A DNA stretch of 64,000 bases, taken from Aromatoleum aromaticum EbN1 (GTDB lineage: Bacteria; Pseudomonadota; Gammaproteobacteria; Burkholderiales; Rhodocyclaceae). Below the pieces are notes generated by a model, which made no database searches, was not told where the DNA came from, and was given only the letters and a program-made list of their open reading frames with translations. The position numbers were made by a program, and so were the translations under genes. Numbering within the stretch: the first letter of the stretch is position 1; each line of letters begins with the position of its first letter. Positions 22,206 to 33,756 of the stretch are shown piece after piece. The stretch covers positions 744,001 to 808,000 of the forward strand of contig NC_006513.1 in NCBI RefSeq assembly GCF_000025965.1, given 5' to 3'.

Positions 22206-22843
22206 TTCACGGCTCCTGCAAAGGCCTCCAGCAGCGGCTGGATGAGTTCGCGCTTGAGCTTGAGCGAAGCCTGGTTGACGATCAGACGCGAGCTGATCGG
22301 CATGATCTCCTCGACTTCCTCGAGATTGTTCGCGCGCAAAGTGCTGCCGCTCGACACGAGGTCGACAATCGCATCGGCGAGGCCGACCAGCGGCGCGAGC
22401 TCCATCGAACCGTACAGCTTGATCAGGTCGACGTGCACACCTTTCGCGGCGAAATGCGTCTTCGCGCTGTTGATGTATTTGGTCGCAACACGGACACGCC
22501 CTCCGGGCCGGGAAGCCGCGGCATAATCGAAGCCCTTGCGCGTCGCCACGCACAGCCGGCATTTTGCGATATCGAGGTCGAGCGGCTGGTACAACCCCGC
22601 TCCGCCGTGCTCGAGGAGGACGTCCTTGCCGGCGATGCCGAGGTCGGCAGCGCCATACTGCACGTAGGTCGGCGTGTCGGTTGCGCGTACGATGACGAGG
22701 CGCACGTCCGGACGGTTCGTGTCGATGATCAGCTTGCGCGAGGTCTCGGGATTGTCGGCGGGCACGATGCCGGCCGCCGCGAGCAGCGGCAGCGTTTCCT
22801 CGAAGATGCGGCCCTTCGACAGGGCGAGGGTGATGCTGGACAC
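22202..22843 (-). CDS. hisG: ATP phosphoribosyltransferase, short form
   Basis: 213 residues, the short HisG form that normally needs HisZ as regulatory partner; no hisZ is in this window. The family start [20 protein letters not shown] is preceded by GTG at 22843, used here because no ATG exists near it. The PRPP-binding stretch [13 protein letters not shown] is present. It catalyses the first, feedback-controlled step of histidine synthesis. Confidence 0.93.
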
Positions 22844-22912
22844 GGACGGCGCCTCGGAAGAAATCGGGCTGACATTGTAACCCGGCACGCCTTCTGTTAG
22901 CCTGCAGCGGTT

Positions 22913-22944
22913 GGCTGAACCGCGCAGCGGTTCGGCCATTTTTA
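22913..22944 (+). promoter_or_regulatory. Hairpin with T run in the rnk leader
   Basis: GGCTGAACCGC-GCA-GCGGTTCGGCC forms an 11-bp stem with one G-U pair and is followed by ATTTTTA. It ends about 32 bp before the rnk ATG. No plus-strand gene precedes it, so if it works as a terminator it would act within the rnk leader itself. Confidence 0.4.
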
Positions 22945-22976
22945 CTTTTCCCAGCAACGATTTGAGGTGAGATGAG

Positions 22977-23372
22977 ATGAAACCCGAGATCGTGATCTCT
23001 TCACGCGACCTGGAGCGCCTGGAGGGCCTGCTGTTCTCGCCCGCCGCTCGCAACCGGGGCGACCTGAATGGCCTGCGCGATGAACTGGAGCGCGCTGTCG
23101 TACGCGAACCGGAGAACATGCCGGGCGACGTGATCACCATGAACAGCCAGGCGCGCTTTCGCGAACAACCCAGTGGCCGGGAATACGAGCTGACTCTCGT
23201 CTATCCCGGCGATACGGAGCAGGGTCCCGGCAAGGTGTCCGTATTCTCGCCGGCTGGCAGCGCGCTGCTCGGCCTGTCGGTCGGCCAGGCGATCGACTGG
23301 AAGACCGACGACGGGCGTTCGATCCACCTCGAAGTGCTCGAAGTCCGGCAGCCGGAAGCCGCCGGACACTGA
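22977..23372 (+). CDS. rnk: Rnk-like regulator of nucleoside diphosphate kinase (GreA/GreB C-terminal fold)
   Basis: 131 residues: a short N-terminal helical part, then a GreA/GreB-type FKBP-like C-terminal domain ([24 protein letters not shown]). Rnk proteins bind RNA polymerase and affect NDK levels in E. coli. The start is ATG at 22977 after TTGAGGTGAGATGAG. It is a lone plus-strand gene between hisG and murA. A related protein lies at 61340-61717. Confidence 0.85.
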   Translation: MKPEIVISSRDLERLEGLLFSPAARNRGDLNGLRDELERAVVREPENMPGDVITMNSQARFREQPSGREYELTLVYPGDTEQGPGKVSVFSPAGSALLGLSVGQAIDWKTDDGRSIHLEVLEVRQPEAAGH

Positions 23373-23399
23373 GCTGCCAACCCGCGTCGCGCCTGCGCT

Positions 23400-24926
<1,527 letters not shown>

Positions 24927-25697
24927 TCAGGCACGCAGCTTGTAGCCCCGGGCGAGCATCGCCAGGGTCAGGGCCGCAAGTAACATCAGACACACACTAA
25001 CGACACCCAGACTCAGCCACGGCGACACGTCGGACTGGCCGAAGAAGCCGTAACGAAAACCGTCGATCATGAAGAAGAACGGGTTGGCATGCGACACGTC
25101 CTGCCACAGCTGCGGCAGGGAATGCAGCGAATAGAACACGCCGGACAGCATCGTCAGCGGCATGATCAGGAAGTTCTGGAACCCGGCGAGCTGGTCGAAC
25201 TTGTCGGCCCAGATGCCGGCGATGACGCCGAGCGAAGCGAGGATCGCGCTGCCCATCAGGGCGAACGCCAGTGCCCAGCCCGGCGCCGCGATCGACAGGT
25301 CGACGAACGGAATCGACACCAGCAGCACGCCGGTGCCGACGAACAGTCCGCGCAGCATCGACGCGATGACGTAGGCGGCATAGAACTCGCGGTACGACAG
25401 CGGCGGCAGCAGGACGAAAATGATGTTGCCGGTGATCTTGCTCTGGATCAGCGACGACGAGCTGTTCGCGAACGCGTTCTGCAGCAGCGACATCATCACC
25501 AGCCCCGGGACGAGAAACGCCGTGTAGGCGACTTCGCCATAGCCGGTGACGTGGCGGTCGAGCACGTGCGAGAAGATCAGCAGGAACAGCATCGCGTTGA
25601 TCACCGGCGCCAGAACGGTCTGGAACCCGACTTTCCAGAAGCGCAGCACTTCCTTGTACAGCAGCGTGCGAAAACCCGCGAGGCGCGACTCAGGCAC
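24927..25697 (-). CDS. ABC-2 type transporter permease (YadH-like)
   Basis: 256 residues with six membrane segments and the ABC-2 membrane signature (LNLLPLTMLSGVFYSL-like: IMPLTMLSGVFYSLHSLPQ). GTG start at 25697, overlapping the ATPase gene by 8 bp. With the ATPase it forms an exporter of unknown substrate; the pairing with the mla operon in this order is typical of betaproteobacteria. Confidence 0.9.
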   Translation of the reverse strand: MPESRLAGFRTLLYKEVLRFWKVGFQTVLAPVINAMLFLLIFSHVLDRHVTGYGEVAYTAFLVPGLVMMSLLQNAFANSSSSLIQSKITGNIIFVLLPPLSYREFYAAYVIASMLRGLFVGTGVLLVSIPFVDLSIAAPGWALAFALMGSAILASLGVIAGIWADKFDQLAGFQNFLIMPLTMLSGVFYSLHSLPQLWQDVSHANPFFFMIDGFRYGFFGQSDVSPWLSLGVVSVCLMLLAALTLAMLARGYKLRA

Positions 25698-26586
25698 GGT
25701 GCATGACCTCGACGAAGACCCGTTCGAGATCGGCTTCGCCGAGCTGCATCTCGACGATCCGCCCGCCTGCTTCGCGCAGGCGCGCGAGCGTCGGTTCGAG
25801 CTCGTCGTAGGTGTCGAGCGCGAACTCCGCCCAGCCGCCTTCGGCGAGCGCCGCGCCGAGGCCGCTGGCGATTTCGGGACGCTCGAGACGCACGCGCAGC
25901 GAATGCGTCGCGAAACGCCGCAGCAGGTTGTCGGTCGTGTCGAGCGCGACGACGCGACCCGCCTTCAGCATCGCGATGCGTCCGCACAGCGCCTCGGCCT
26001 CTTCGAGGTAGTGCGTCGTCAGCACGATCGTATGGCCGTCGCGGTTCAGCTTGCGGATGAACTGCCACAGGCCCTGGCGCAGTTCGACGTCCACGCCGGC
26101 GGTCGGCTCGTCGAGCACGATCACCGGCGGCCGGTGCACCAGCGCCTGGGCAACCAGCACGCGACGCTTCATGCCCCCCGACAGCATGCGCATGTTCGCA
26201 CCCGCTTTCGCGGTCAGGTCGAGGCTCGCCAGAATCTCGTCGATCCAGTCGTCGTTGTGGCGGATGCCGAAGTAGCCGGACTGGATGCGCAGCAGCTCCC
26301 GCACCGTGAAAAACGGATCGAATACCAGCTCCTGCGGCACCACGCCGAGTTTGCGGCGCGCATTGCGGTAATCGGACACGACGTCGTGGCCCATCACTTC
26401 GAGCGTGCCGCTGTCGGCGCGCACCAGCCCCGACAGGGACGAGATCAGCGTCGTCTTGCCGGCACCGTTCGGGCCGAGCAGGCCGAAGAACTCGCCGCGG
26501 TCGACGTCGAGGTCGACGCCGGCGAGCGCCTGCACGGAGCCATACCGCTTCGTCACCGAAGCAATGCGGATTGCCGGCAGGCTCAT
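25690..26586 (-). CDS. ABC transporter ATP-binding protein (YadG-like)
   Basis: 298 residues. Walker A GPNGAGKTTLISSL, signature LSGGMKRRVLVAQAL, and Walker B VIVLDEPTAGVD are intact. It energises the permease encoded immediately downstream. It overlaps mlaB by 4 bp and therefore probably belongs to the mla transcript. Confidence 0.92.
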   Translation of the reverse strand: MSLPAIRIASVTKRYGSVQALAGVDLDVDRGEFFGLLGPNGAGKTTLISSLSGLVRADSGTLEVMGHDVVSDYRNARRKLGVVPQELVFDPFFTVRELLRIQSGYFGIRHNDDWIDEILASLDLTAKAGANMRMLSGGMKRRVLVAQALVHRPPVIVLDEPTAGVDVELRQGLWQFIRKLNRDGHTIVLTTHYLEEAEALCGRIAMLKAGRVVALDTTDNLLRRFATHSLRVRLERPEIASGLGAALAEGGWAEFALDTYDELEPTLARLREAGGRIVEMQLGEADLERVFVEVMHRA

Positions 26587-26885
26587 CGAGTCGACGCGGC
26601 CGGGGCTTGCGCCGGCAACAGTTCGTCGACTCCATACAGGGCGGCGAGACTGCCCAATCCCTCCGGGACGCCGCTCAGCGTCATCCGGTGCCCGGCGTCA
26701 CGGGCCGCTCGCAGCCAGTCGAACAGCAGCGCCAGCGCTGCCGAATCGGCTGCGGTGACGCCGGACAGGTCGACCGTCAGGTCGCCGGCCGCGGCTTTCG
26801 CGCGTCCGGCCTGCACGAACCCGCTCACGGTCGTCATCGTCAGCGGTCCGCCGAGCCGCAGCACCTCGGTCACGTTACCGTTCAT
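26583..26885 (-). CDS. mlaB: STAS-domain protein MlaB
   Basis: 100 residues with a STAS fold (LTVDLSGVTAADSAALALLFDWL). MlaB binds the MlaF ATPase in the MlaFEDB complex that moves phospholipids between membranes. ATG at 26885 overlaps the mlaC stop by 4 bp. Confidence 0.88.
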   Translation of the reverse strand: MNGNVTEVLRLGGPLTMTTVSGFVQAGRAKAAAGDLTVDLSGVTAADSAALALLFDWLRAARDAGHRMTLSGVPEGLGSLAALYGVDELLPAQAPAASTR

Positions 26886-27538
26886 GAACGTTCCGGGGAG
26901 CCGCTCAGTTCCTGCGTCTTGGCATGCAGGGAACGGATCAGCCCGTCGATGCCGCCAGCACGGATTTCCTGCGCGAACGTGCCGCGATAATTCGTCACCA
27001 GGCTGACGCCGGCAACGACGACGTCGAACACTTTCCAGCCACGATCGGTTTTTTCGAGCACGTAGTCGATGTTGATCGGCTGCGCCCCGGCCTGGCGGAC
27101 CTCGGTCTGCACGCGCACGGTGGTATCGGCGGCGCCGAACCGCGCCGGCTTGTATTCGATGACCTGGTTGCGGTACTGCGTCAGGGCATTGGAATAGGTG
27201 CGGACCAGCAGCGTGCGGAACGCATCGACCAGCTCGTTCTGCTGCTCGGGAGTCGCCTGGCGCCAATCCTTGCCGACGGCGAGCATCGTCATGCGACGGA
27301 AGTTGAAGTGCGGCAGCACCTTTTCCTCGACGAGATCGACGACGCGGCCCGTATCGCCCGCACGGATCGCCTGGTCGTCGCGAACGATCGCCAGCACGTC
27401 GCTGCTCACGTCGCGAACCAGCGCGTCGGGAGCCGTCGGCACAGCCGTGGCTGGGGCACCCGGCGCCGCGCCGGGATCGGCCGCGACACTCGCGCCGATC
27501 GACAGGAGCAGACACAGAGAAAGGAAGAGTTTTTTCAT
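26882..27538 (-). CDS. mlaC: Phospholipid-binding protein MlaC
   Basis: 218 residues with a signal peptide (MKKLFLSLCLLLSIGASVAA) and the MlaC/Ttg2D fold (VEEKVLPHFNFRRMTMLAVG, FRTLLVRTYSNALTQY). It carries phospholipid across the periplasm between MlaA and MlaD. It lies 6 bp after mlaA. Confidence 0.94.
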   Translation of the reverse strand: MKKLFLSLCLLLSIGASVAADPGAAPGAPATAVPTAPDALVRDVSSDVLAIVRDDQAIRAGDTGRVVDLVEEKVLPHFNFRRMTMLAVGKDWRQATPEQQNELVDAFRTLLVRTYSNALTQYRNQVIEYKPARFGAADTTVRVQTEVRQAGAQPINIDYVLEKTDRGWKVFDVVVAGVSLVTNYRGTFAQEIRAGGIDGLIRSLHAKTQELSGSPERS

Positions 27539-27544
27539 CTTGTA

Positions 27545-28384
27545 TTACCTTGTGGCCGGGCGGTCATCCCCGGATCCGCCGCTCACCTGCTGAAATTCGT
27601 TGGTATCGCTCACTGCCGCGGCACCGCTGGCGGGCGACGGCGGCGATACGGCTTCGTCACTGCCGTTGAAATCCTCGTATTCCTGCGGCGGGCTCCCGTC
27701 ATGGACCCGGTAGCGACGCTGCTGCAGGTAGAAGTCGCGCGCATAGGAATACTTGTCGAGAGTGCCTTCCTCGAGCGTCTTGTCGATGCCGAGCAAGTTC
27801 GCCCGGCCATGCACGAGACGCAGCGCCGTCAGGCTGTTGCGCGTCGCGACGTCGCTCACGCCCCAGACATTGTCGCCGTACAGATCGATCGGCAGCACGG
27901 CGGCGTCGCGCACCGTACGCGGCCCGAAGAACGGCACGACGAAGTAGGCGCCTTCGCCGACTCCCCAGCGCCCGAGCGTCTGGCCGAAATCCTCGTCGCT
28001 CTTCGGCAGTCCGAACTCGGATGCGACATCGAAGACGCCGAAGATGCCGAGCGTCGAGTTCAGGCCGAACCGGGCGCCGTCGGACAGGCCTTCCCTGAAC
28101 TTGCCTTGCAGCAGGTTATTGACGCCGTTCCAGACGTCGCCGACGTTGCCGAAGAAGTTGCCGACGCCGGTGCGAGCGGGAGGCGGCATCGTCGCATCGT
28201 AGGCCTCTGCGACCGGCCGGATCACGGCGCGGTCGACTGTTTCGTTGAAACCGAACATCGCGCGGTTGTAGCGCTCGAGCGGATCGTCCGGATTCGCGAT
28301 GCGCGTCGTGCAGCCGGCGGCCAGCGTCAGGCAGAGGGCGATCACCGCGAGCGTTGTTTGTCGGGGGAAAGGGCTGTTATTCAT
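27545..28384 (-). CDS. mlaA: Outer membrane lipoprotein MlaA (VacJ)
   Basis: 279 residues with a lipoprotein signal (lipobox LAAGC) and the VacJ domain: NPDDPLERYNRAMFGFNETV, then GVGNFFGNVGDVWNGVNNLLQG, then YFVVPFFGPRTVRDA. MlaA removes misplaced phospholipid from the outer leaflet. Here mlaA is part of the operon between mlaD and mlaC, unlike in E. coli where it lies apart. Confidence 0.95.
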   Translation of the reverse strand: MNNSPFPRQTTLAVIALCLTLAAGCTTRIANPDDPLERYNRAMFGFNETVDRAVIRPVAEAYDATMPPPARTGVGNFFGNVGDVWNGVNNLLQGKFREGLSDGARFGLNSTLGIFGVFDVASEFGLPKSDEDFGQTLGRWGVGEGAYFVVPFFGPRTVRDAAVLPIDLYGDNVWGVSDVATRNSLTALRLVHGRANLLGIDKTLEEGTLDKYSYARDFYLQQRRYRVHDGSPPQEYEDFNGSDEAVSPPSPASGAAAVSDTNEFQQVSGGSGDDRPATR

Positions 28385-28409
28385 TTTTATTCGATGCCGT
28401 GCGGCAGGG

Positions 28410-28877
28410 TCAGTTCGCCGGCGTCTCCGCTGCCTTGTTGAACAGGAATTGTCCGATCAGCTTTTCGAGCACCACCGCGGACTGCGTGATCTGCACGGCC
28501 TCCCCGCTTTTCAGCATCTCGACGTCGCCTCCCGGTTCGAGCCCGAGATATTGCTCGCCGAGCAGCCCCGAAGTCAGGATCGTCGCGATCGTGTCACGGG
28601 GGAATTGAAACCGGGTATCGACGACGAAAGTCACTTCGGCGCGGTAGCTGCCGGTATCGAAGCGGATGTCCGTGACGCGCCCGACGACGACTCCGGCGCT
28701 TTTCACCGGCGCCCTGACCTTCAGGCCGCCGATGTTGTCGAACTGCGCCTTGATGACGTAAGACTCGCTGAAATTGGCGCTCGCGAGATTACCGACTTTC
28801 AGCGAAAGGAACAGCAGTGCGGCCATGCCGATGACGACGAAGAAACCGACCCACAGGTCGAGCGTTGTACGGCTCAT
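28410..28877 (-). CDS. mlaD: MCE-domain protein MlaD
   Basis: 155 residues: one N-terminal membrane helix ([19 protein letters not shown]), then a single MCE domain ([23 protein letters not shown]). It forms the hexameric periplasmic ring of the Mla transporter. It overlaps mlaE by 4 bp. Confidence 0.95.
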   Translation of the reverse strand: MSRTTLDLWVGFFVVIGMAALLFLSLKVGNLASANFSESYVIKAQFDNIGGLKVRAPVKSAGVVVGRVTDIRFDTGSYRAEVTFVVDTRFQFPRDTIATILTSGLLGEQYLGLEPGGDVEMLKSGEAVQITQSAVVLEKLIGQFLFNKAAETPAN

Positions 28878-29668
28878 GACTGGCCCCTGAACATGAAGGA
28901 AGTAAGCACGAAGTCGAGCGCCAGGATCGCCAAAGCGGAACTGACGACGGTGCGGGTGATCGCCCGCGAGACGCCTTCGGCAGTGGGTGTGCAGTCGTAG
29001 CCTTCGAAGACCGCGATCAGCGACACCGCGGCACCGAACACCACGCTCTTGATCACGCCGTTGACGACATCGAAGCGAAAATCGACCGCCGCCTGCATCT
29101 GCGACCAGAAAGCGCCTTCATCGACGCCGATCAGCACGACCCCGATCAGCCAGCCGCCGAACACGCCCATCGCGGAAAAAAGCGCCGCGAGCAGTGGCAT
29201 CGAGATCACGCCTCCCCAGAAGCGGGGCGCTACGACGCGGGCGATCGGATTGACGGCCATCATGTCCATCGCCTTGAGTTGCTCGGTCGCTTTCATCAGG
29301 CCGATCTCGGCCGTCACCGCCGAACCGGCGCGGCTCGCGAACAGCAGCGCGGCGACGACCGGCCCCAGTTCGCGCGTCAGCGACAGGGCCACGAGCACGC
29401 CGAGCGCATCGCCGGAGCCGAAACGCTGCAGCGTCTCGTAACCCTGCAGGCCGAGCACCATGCCGACGAAAAGCCCGGACACGACGATGATCAGCAGCGA
29501 CAGCACGCCGCTGAAATAGACTTCGCGGATCGTCAGGTGCACGCGCAGCAGCGACTGCCCGGAATACAGCAGCAGCAAGCCGAAGAAGCGTGCCGCGAAA
29601 CCGAGCCGCCACACCGCGTCGGTGACGGCGCCGCCGAGCCGGCGCACGAGAGCCAGCAATCCGTTCAT
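28874..29668 (-). CDS. mlaE: Permease MlaE
   Basis: 264 residues of the MlaE family with five membrane segments and the conserved [23 protein letters not shown] followed by [17 protein letters not shown]. It is the membrane part of the phospholipid ABC transporter and overlaps mlaF by 4 bp. Confidence 0.95.
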   Translation of the reverse strand: MNGLLALVRRLGGAVTDAVWRLGFAARFFGLLLLYSGQSLLRVHLTIREVYFSGVLSLLIIVVSGLFVGMVLGLQGYETLQRFGSGDALGVLVALSLTRELGPVVAALLFASRAGSAVTAEIGLMKATEQLKAMDMMAVNPIARVVAPRFWGGVISMPLLAALFSAMGVFGGWLIGVVLIGVDEGAFWSQMQAAVDFRFDVVNGVIKSVVFGAAVSLIAVFEGYDCTPTAEGVSRAITRTVVSSALAILALDFVLTSFMFRGQS

Positions 29669-30492
29669 GCCGCGCCCCGCCCCAGCAGGCTGTGCGCAAG
29701 GGGCTCGGCCGGATAATGGAACGGCACCGGGCCGTCGGCCTCGGCATGGATGAACTGCTGCACGAACGGATCGGTCGAGGCGCGGATCTCGTCGGGCGTG
29801 CCGTGCGCGACGATGCGTCCTTCCGAGATGAAATAGACGTAATCGACGATCTGCAGCGATTCGAGGATGTCGTGAGTGACCATGATCGTGCTCGCCCCGA
29901 GCGCATCATTGAGCCGGCGGATCAGCTGCCCGATGACGCCCAGCGAGATCGGATCGAGGCCGGCGAACGGCTCGTCGTACATGATCAGCATCGGATCGAG
30001 CGCAATCGCGCGCGCCAGCGCAACACGGCGCGCCATGCCGCCGGACAGTTCCGCAGGCTTCAGCGTCGCCGCACCCCGCAAGCCGACGGCATTGAGTTTC
30101 ATCAGCACGAGGTCGCGAATCAGTTCGGGCTGCAGGTCGGTATGTTCGCGCAGCGGGAACGCGACGTTGTCGAACACCGACATGTCGGTGAAGAGCGCGC
30201 CGAACTGGAACAACATCCCCATGCGCCGGCGCAACGCATAGAGCTCGCGGGTCGACAAGCGCGCCAGGTCCTGGCCCGCGACGTTCACCGTCCCGCCGCT
30301 GGCCCGCAACTGCCCACCGACCAGGCGCAGCAAAGTCGTCTTGCCACAGCCGCTGCCGCCCATGATCGCCACCACCTTCCCGCGCGGGATGTCGAGATCG
30401 ATGCCGCGCAGGATGACCCGCTCGCCGTATGCGAAGCGAACGTCCTGCAACTGCACGAGCGTGGCGGAAGAGTTGGATGACAAGCGAGGCAA
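29665..30492 (-). CDS. mlaF: ATPase MlaF
   Basis: 275 residues. Walker [15 protein letters not shown], signature [14 protein letters not shown], and Walker [14 protein letters not shown] are present. First gene of the mlaFEDACB run. The start is uncertain: TTG at 30492 is the longest option, no ATG lies before the first beta strand ([11 protein letters not shown]), and a GTG at the Val of VQLQD is the alternative. Confidence 0.92.
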   Translation of the reverse strand: MPRLSSNSSATLVQLQDVRFAYGERVILRGIDLDIPRGKVVAIMGGSGCGKTTLLRLVGGQLRASGGTVNVAGQDLARLSTRELYALRRRMGMLFQFGALFTDMSVFDNVAFPLREHTDLQPELIRDLVLMKLNAVGLRGAATLKPAELSGGMARRVALARAIALDPMLIMYDEPFAGLDPISLGVIGQLIRRLNDALGASTIMVTHDILESLQIVDYVYFISEGRIVAHGTPDEIRASTDPFVQQFIHAEADGPVPFHYPAEPLAHSLLGRGAA

Positions 30493-30639
30493 TCCGAAAA
30501 ATCTTTGAAAACACAGACTAACGCATTAGGGACGAGCAGCACTTCACCAAGGTCAAGTGCTTCAGCCAATCGCCCGGCGTATTGGTCAAACAGCGAAGTT
30601 TAGCAGAGCGCGGACGGCCGCAGGGCTCCCGAGAGACGC

Positions 30640-32610
30640 TCAGGCCCCACCGAGCAGGCGGCGCTCGGCCTGTTCGAGATCGGCCTGAATGCCGATCAGG
30701 ACGACGACATCACCTTCCTCCAGCTGCGTTTCAGGCCCCGGCGATAGCCCCCGGATGTTCCGTCGGCGCACTGCCGACACGCCGACGCCGATCTCGCCGA
30801 GCCCGATCGCACCGATCGTCATGCCCACTGCGCGGGCGCCACCCGGCAGCGTCACCGAGCGCAGGCGCGCCTGGTTCGCGTCGGGCCCGTCCGCCGCGTC
30901 GCTCGCGCCGTGAAAAAAGCCGCGCATCAGCGCATAGCGCTGGTTGCGAATGTCGCGGATGCGCCGCACGATGCGGTTGAGCGGCACGCCGATCAGCGCC
31001 AGCGCATGCGAGGCGAGGATGATGCTGCTTTCGAAAGCCTCCGGCACCACTTCGGTGGCACCGGCGTGCGACAGCCGCGCCATGTCCTTCTCGTCGCTCG
31101 CGCGCACGACGATCGGCAGGTCCGGCCGCAACAGGTGGGCGCGATGCATGACCCGCAGCGCCGCTTCGACTTCGCCGAACGAAATCACCAACGCGCTCGC
31201 CCGCATGATGCCCGCGGCCATCAATGTTTCGTGGCGCGCCGCATCGCCATACACGACGGTATCGCCAGCCGCGCCCGCTTCACGCACGCGCTCCGGATCG
31301 AGGTCGAGGGCCACGTAGCTGACGTTTTCCTGCTCCATGAAGCGCGCCATGTACTGCCCGCTGCGGCCGTAGCCGCAGACGATGATGTGCTTGCTAGTGT
31401 TCATCGTCTGCGCGGCGACACGCGTCAGCTCCATCGAGCGCTGCAGCCATTCGGAAGCGACGAAACGCAGCACCAGCCTGTCGCTCAGCTGCACGATCAG
31501 CGGCGCGACAAGCATCGACAACACCAGCGCGGCAACTGTGACCTGCAGCAGCGCCTCCGGTATCAGGCTGACGTCGTCGATGTGCGAGATCAGCACGAAG
31601 CCGAACTCGCCGCCGGCGCACAGCCACAGCGCAGTGCGCAGCGCAGTGCCGCTCGACGAACCGAAAGCTCGCGATGCCGCGAAGACGATCACCCCCTTGA
31701 ATACCAGCAGCCCCACCAGCAGGCCCAGCACCGCCGCGAAGTTCGCCATGATCAGCCCGACGTCGAGGAACATCCCGACGGTGACGAAAAACAGGCCCAG
31801 CAGCACGTCGCGAAACGGCTTGATGTCCTCCTCGACCTGGTAGCGGTACTCGGTTTCCGAAATCAGCATGCCTGCCAGGAATGCCCCCAGCGCCAGCGAC
31901 AATCCCACCGCGGCGGAAAGCCACGCCAGCCCCAGCGTGATCAGCAGCACGTTGAGCATGAACAGTTCGCCCGAGCGCCGCCGTGCGACGACGGTAAACC
32001 ACCAGCGCATCACGCGCTGGCCGGCCACGAGCACCAGCGCGAGCAGCACCGCCGCCTTGAGCGCCGCGATGCCGAGCGTCCCGGCGAGTTCTCCGGCCGG
32101 TTGCGACAGCGCCGGGATGAGGATCAGCAGCGGCACGACGGCGATGTCCTGGAACAACAGCACACCGATCGTTTCCCTGCCGTGCGGCCGGTCCAGTTCG
32201 AGGCGGTCGGACAGCAGCTTCGAGAGGATTGCCGTCGACGACATCGCGAGCGTCGCGCCGAGCGCGAAGCTCGCCCCCCATTCGAGCCCGAAGATCGCTC
32301 CCGCCAGCATCGTGAACAGCAGCGATCCGAGCACCTGCGCCGCGCCGAGCCCGAACACGATGCGTTTCATCGCGAACAGCCGCGGCAGCGAAAACTCGAG
32401 CCCGATCGAGAACATCAGGAACACCACCCCAAACTCGGCCAAATGGCTCGCGCCGTCCGAAGCTTCGACCAGGTCGAGCGCATGTGGGCCGACTCCCGCA
32501 CCGACGAGCAGGTATCCGAGCACCGGAGGCAGACTCAGGCTGCGAAAAACCGCGACCACGACGACGCAGGCCGCCAGGAGCAACAGGACCAGCTCGAGCG
32601 TGTTGTGCAT
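30640..32610 (-). CDS. KefB/YbaL-type cation:proton antiporter (CPA2 family)
   Basis: 656 residues: about twelve membrane segments (residues 1-385) with the CPA2 start PPVLGYLLVGAGVGPHALDL, then a TrkA-N NAD-binding domain (HIIVCGYGRSGQYMARFM), then a TrkA-C domain (residues about 570-650). This layout is that of glutathione-gated K+/H+ antiporters and YbaL relatives. Which ion it moves cannot be read from sequence. Single gene diverging from kdsD. Confidence 0.88.
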   Translation of the reverse strand: MHNTLELVLLLLAACVVVVAVFRSLSLPPVLGYLLVGAGVGPHALDLVEASDGASHLAEFGVVFLMFSIGLEFSLPRLFAMKRIVFGLGAAQVLGSLLFTMLAGAIFGLEWGASFALGATLAMSSTAILSKLLSDRLELDRPHGRETIGVLLFQDIAVVPLLILIPALSQPAGELAGTLGIAALKAAVLLALVLVAGQRVMRWWFTVVARRRSGELFMLNVLLITLGLAWLSAAVGLSLALGAFLAGMLISETEYRYQVEEDIKPFRDVLLGLFFVTVGMFLDVGLIMANFAAVLGLLVGLLVFKGVIVFAASRAFGSSSGTALRTALWLCAGGEFGFVLISHIDDVSLIPEALLQVTVAALVLSMLVAPLIVQLSDRLVLRFVASEWLQRSMELTRVAAQTMNTSKHIIVCGYGRSGQYMARFMEQENVSYVALDLDPERVREAGAAGDTVVYGDAARHETLMAAGIMRASALVISFGEVEAALRVMHRAHLLRPDLPIVVRASDEKDMARLSHAGATEVVPEAFESSIILASHALALIGVPLNRIVRRIRDIRNQRYALMRGFFHGASDAADGPDANQARLRSVTLPGGARAVGMTIGAIGLGEIGVGVSAVRRRNIRGLSPGPETQLEEGDVVVLIGIQADLEQAERRLLGGA

Positions 32611-32760
32611 GAATGAGGGTGATGGGTGGAATGTGCACGATGCGGGGGCCGCTTGGCCCGTCTGCTATACTTCGCAGCTTCGATTTGCACCGCCGGGCCT
32701 GCTGTTCGCCGCCGGTTTTCCGGCTGTCTCGTGCGTCAGAGTGTAACCGCTTCGAACCCT

Positions 32761-33756
32761 ATGAACCCAGTCCCGCCCGCTCTCCCCGATGAAACCCGCT
32801 GCGTCGCCCTCGCCCGCCGCGTGCTGCACATCGAAGCCGCCGCCGTCGCGGCGCTGGCCGAACGTCTCGGCGCCGATTTCGAGCGTGCCGTGCAGCTGAT
32901 CCTGCAGCGCCGCGGCCGCGTCATCGTCACGGGCATCGGGAAATCCGGCCACATCGCGCGCAAGCTCGCCGCGACGCTCGCGAGCACCGGCACGCCGGCC
33001 TATTTCGTGCATGCGGCGGAAGCGGCGCACGGCGACCTCGGCATGATCACCGCCGAAGACGTCGTCATCGCGCTGTCGAACTCCGGCGCGAGCGAGGAGT
33101 TGCTGACGATCGTGCCGCTCGTCAAGCGCCAGGGCGCGAAGCTGATCTCGATGACCGGCAAGCCGGATTCGCCGCTCGCGCGCGAAGCCGACGTCCATCT
33201 CGACGCCGCGGTCAGCGAGGAAGCCTGTCCGCTGAACCTCGCGCCGACCGCCAGCACCACCGCGGCGCTCGCGCTCGGCGACGCGCTGGCAGTCGCGCTG
33301 CTCGATGCGCGCGGCTTCGGTGCCGACGATTTTGCCCGCTCGCATCCGGGCGGCAGCCTCGGCAGGCGGCTGCTCACCCATGTCAGCGACGTGATGCGCG
33401 GCGCGGACCGCGTTCCACAGGTCCCGGAAACCGTCCCGATGACCTCGGCCCTGCTCGAAATGACGCGCGGCGGCATGGGCATGACCGCGGTCGTCGACGC
33501 CCGCGGGGCGCCGATCGGCATCTTCACCGACGGCGACCTGCGCCGGGCGCTCGAGCGCGGCTGCGACGCACGCACTGCGGCGCTTGCCGAAGTCATGACG
33601 CGCGCGCCGCGCAGCATCGATCCGGACGCGCTCGCCGTCGAAGCAGCCGAAATCATGGAACGGCTGCGCATCAGTCAGCTGCTCGTCGTCGACGCCGACG
33701 GCACGCTCGCAGGCGCGCTGACGACCCACGACCTGATGCTCGCGAAGGTGATCTGA
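32761..33756 (+). CDS. kdsD: D-arabinose 5-phosphate isomerase
   Basis: 331 residues: an N-terminal SIS domain (VTGIGKSGHIARKLAATLAS, SNSGASEELLTIVP) and two C-terminal CBS domains. It makes arabinose 5-phosphate for Kdo, an LPS core sugar. The start at 32761 follows the family N terminus. Its stop overlaps kdsC (TGATG). Confidence 0.94.
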   Translation: MNPVPPALPDETRCVALARRVLHIEAAAVAALAERLGADFERAVQLILQRRGRVIVTGIGKSGHIARKLAATLASTGTPAYFVHAAEAAHGDLGMITAEDVVIALSNSGASEELLTIVPLVKRQGAKLISMTGKPDSPLAREADVHLDAAVSEEACPLNLAPTASTTAALALGDALAVALLDARGFGADDFARSHPGGSLGRRLLTHVSDVMRGADRVPQVPETVPMTSALLEMTRGGMGMTAVVDARGAPIGIFTDGDLRRALERGCDARTAALAEVMTRAPRSIDPDALAVEAAEIMERLRISQLLVVDADGTLAGALTTHDLMLAKVI

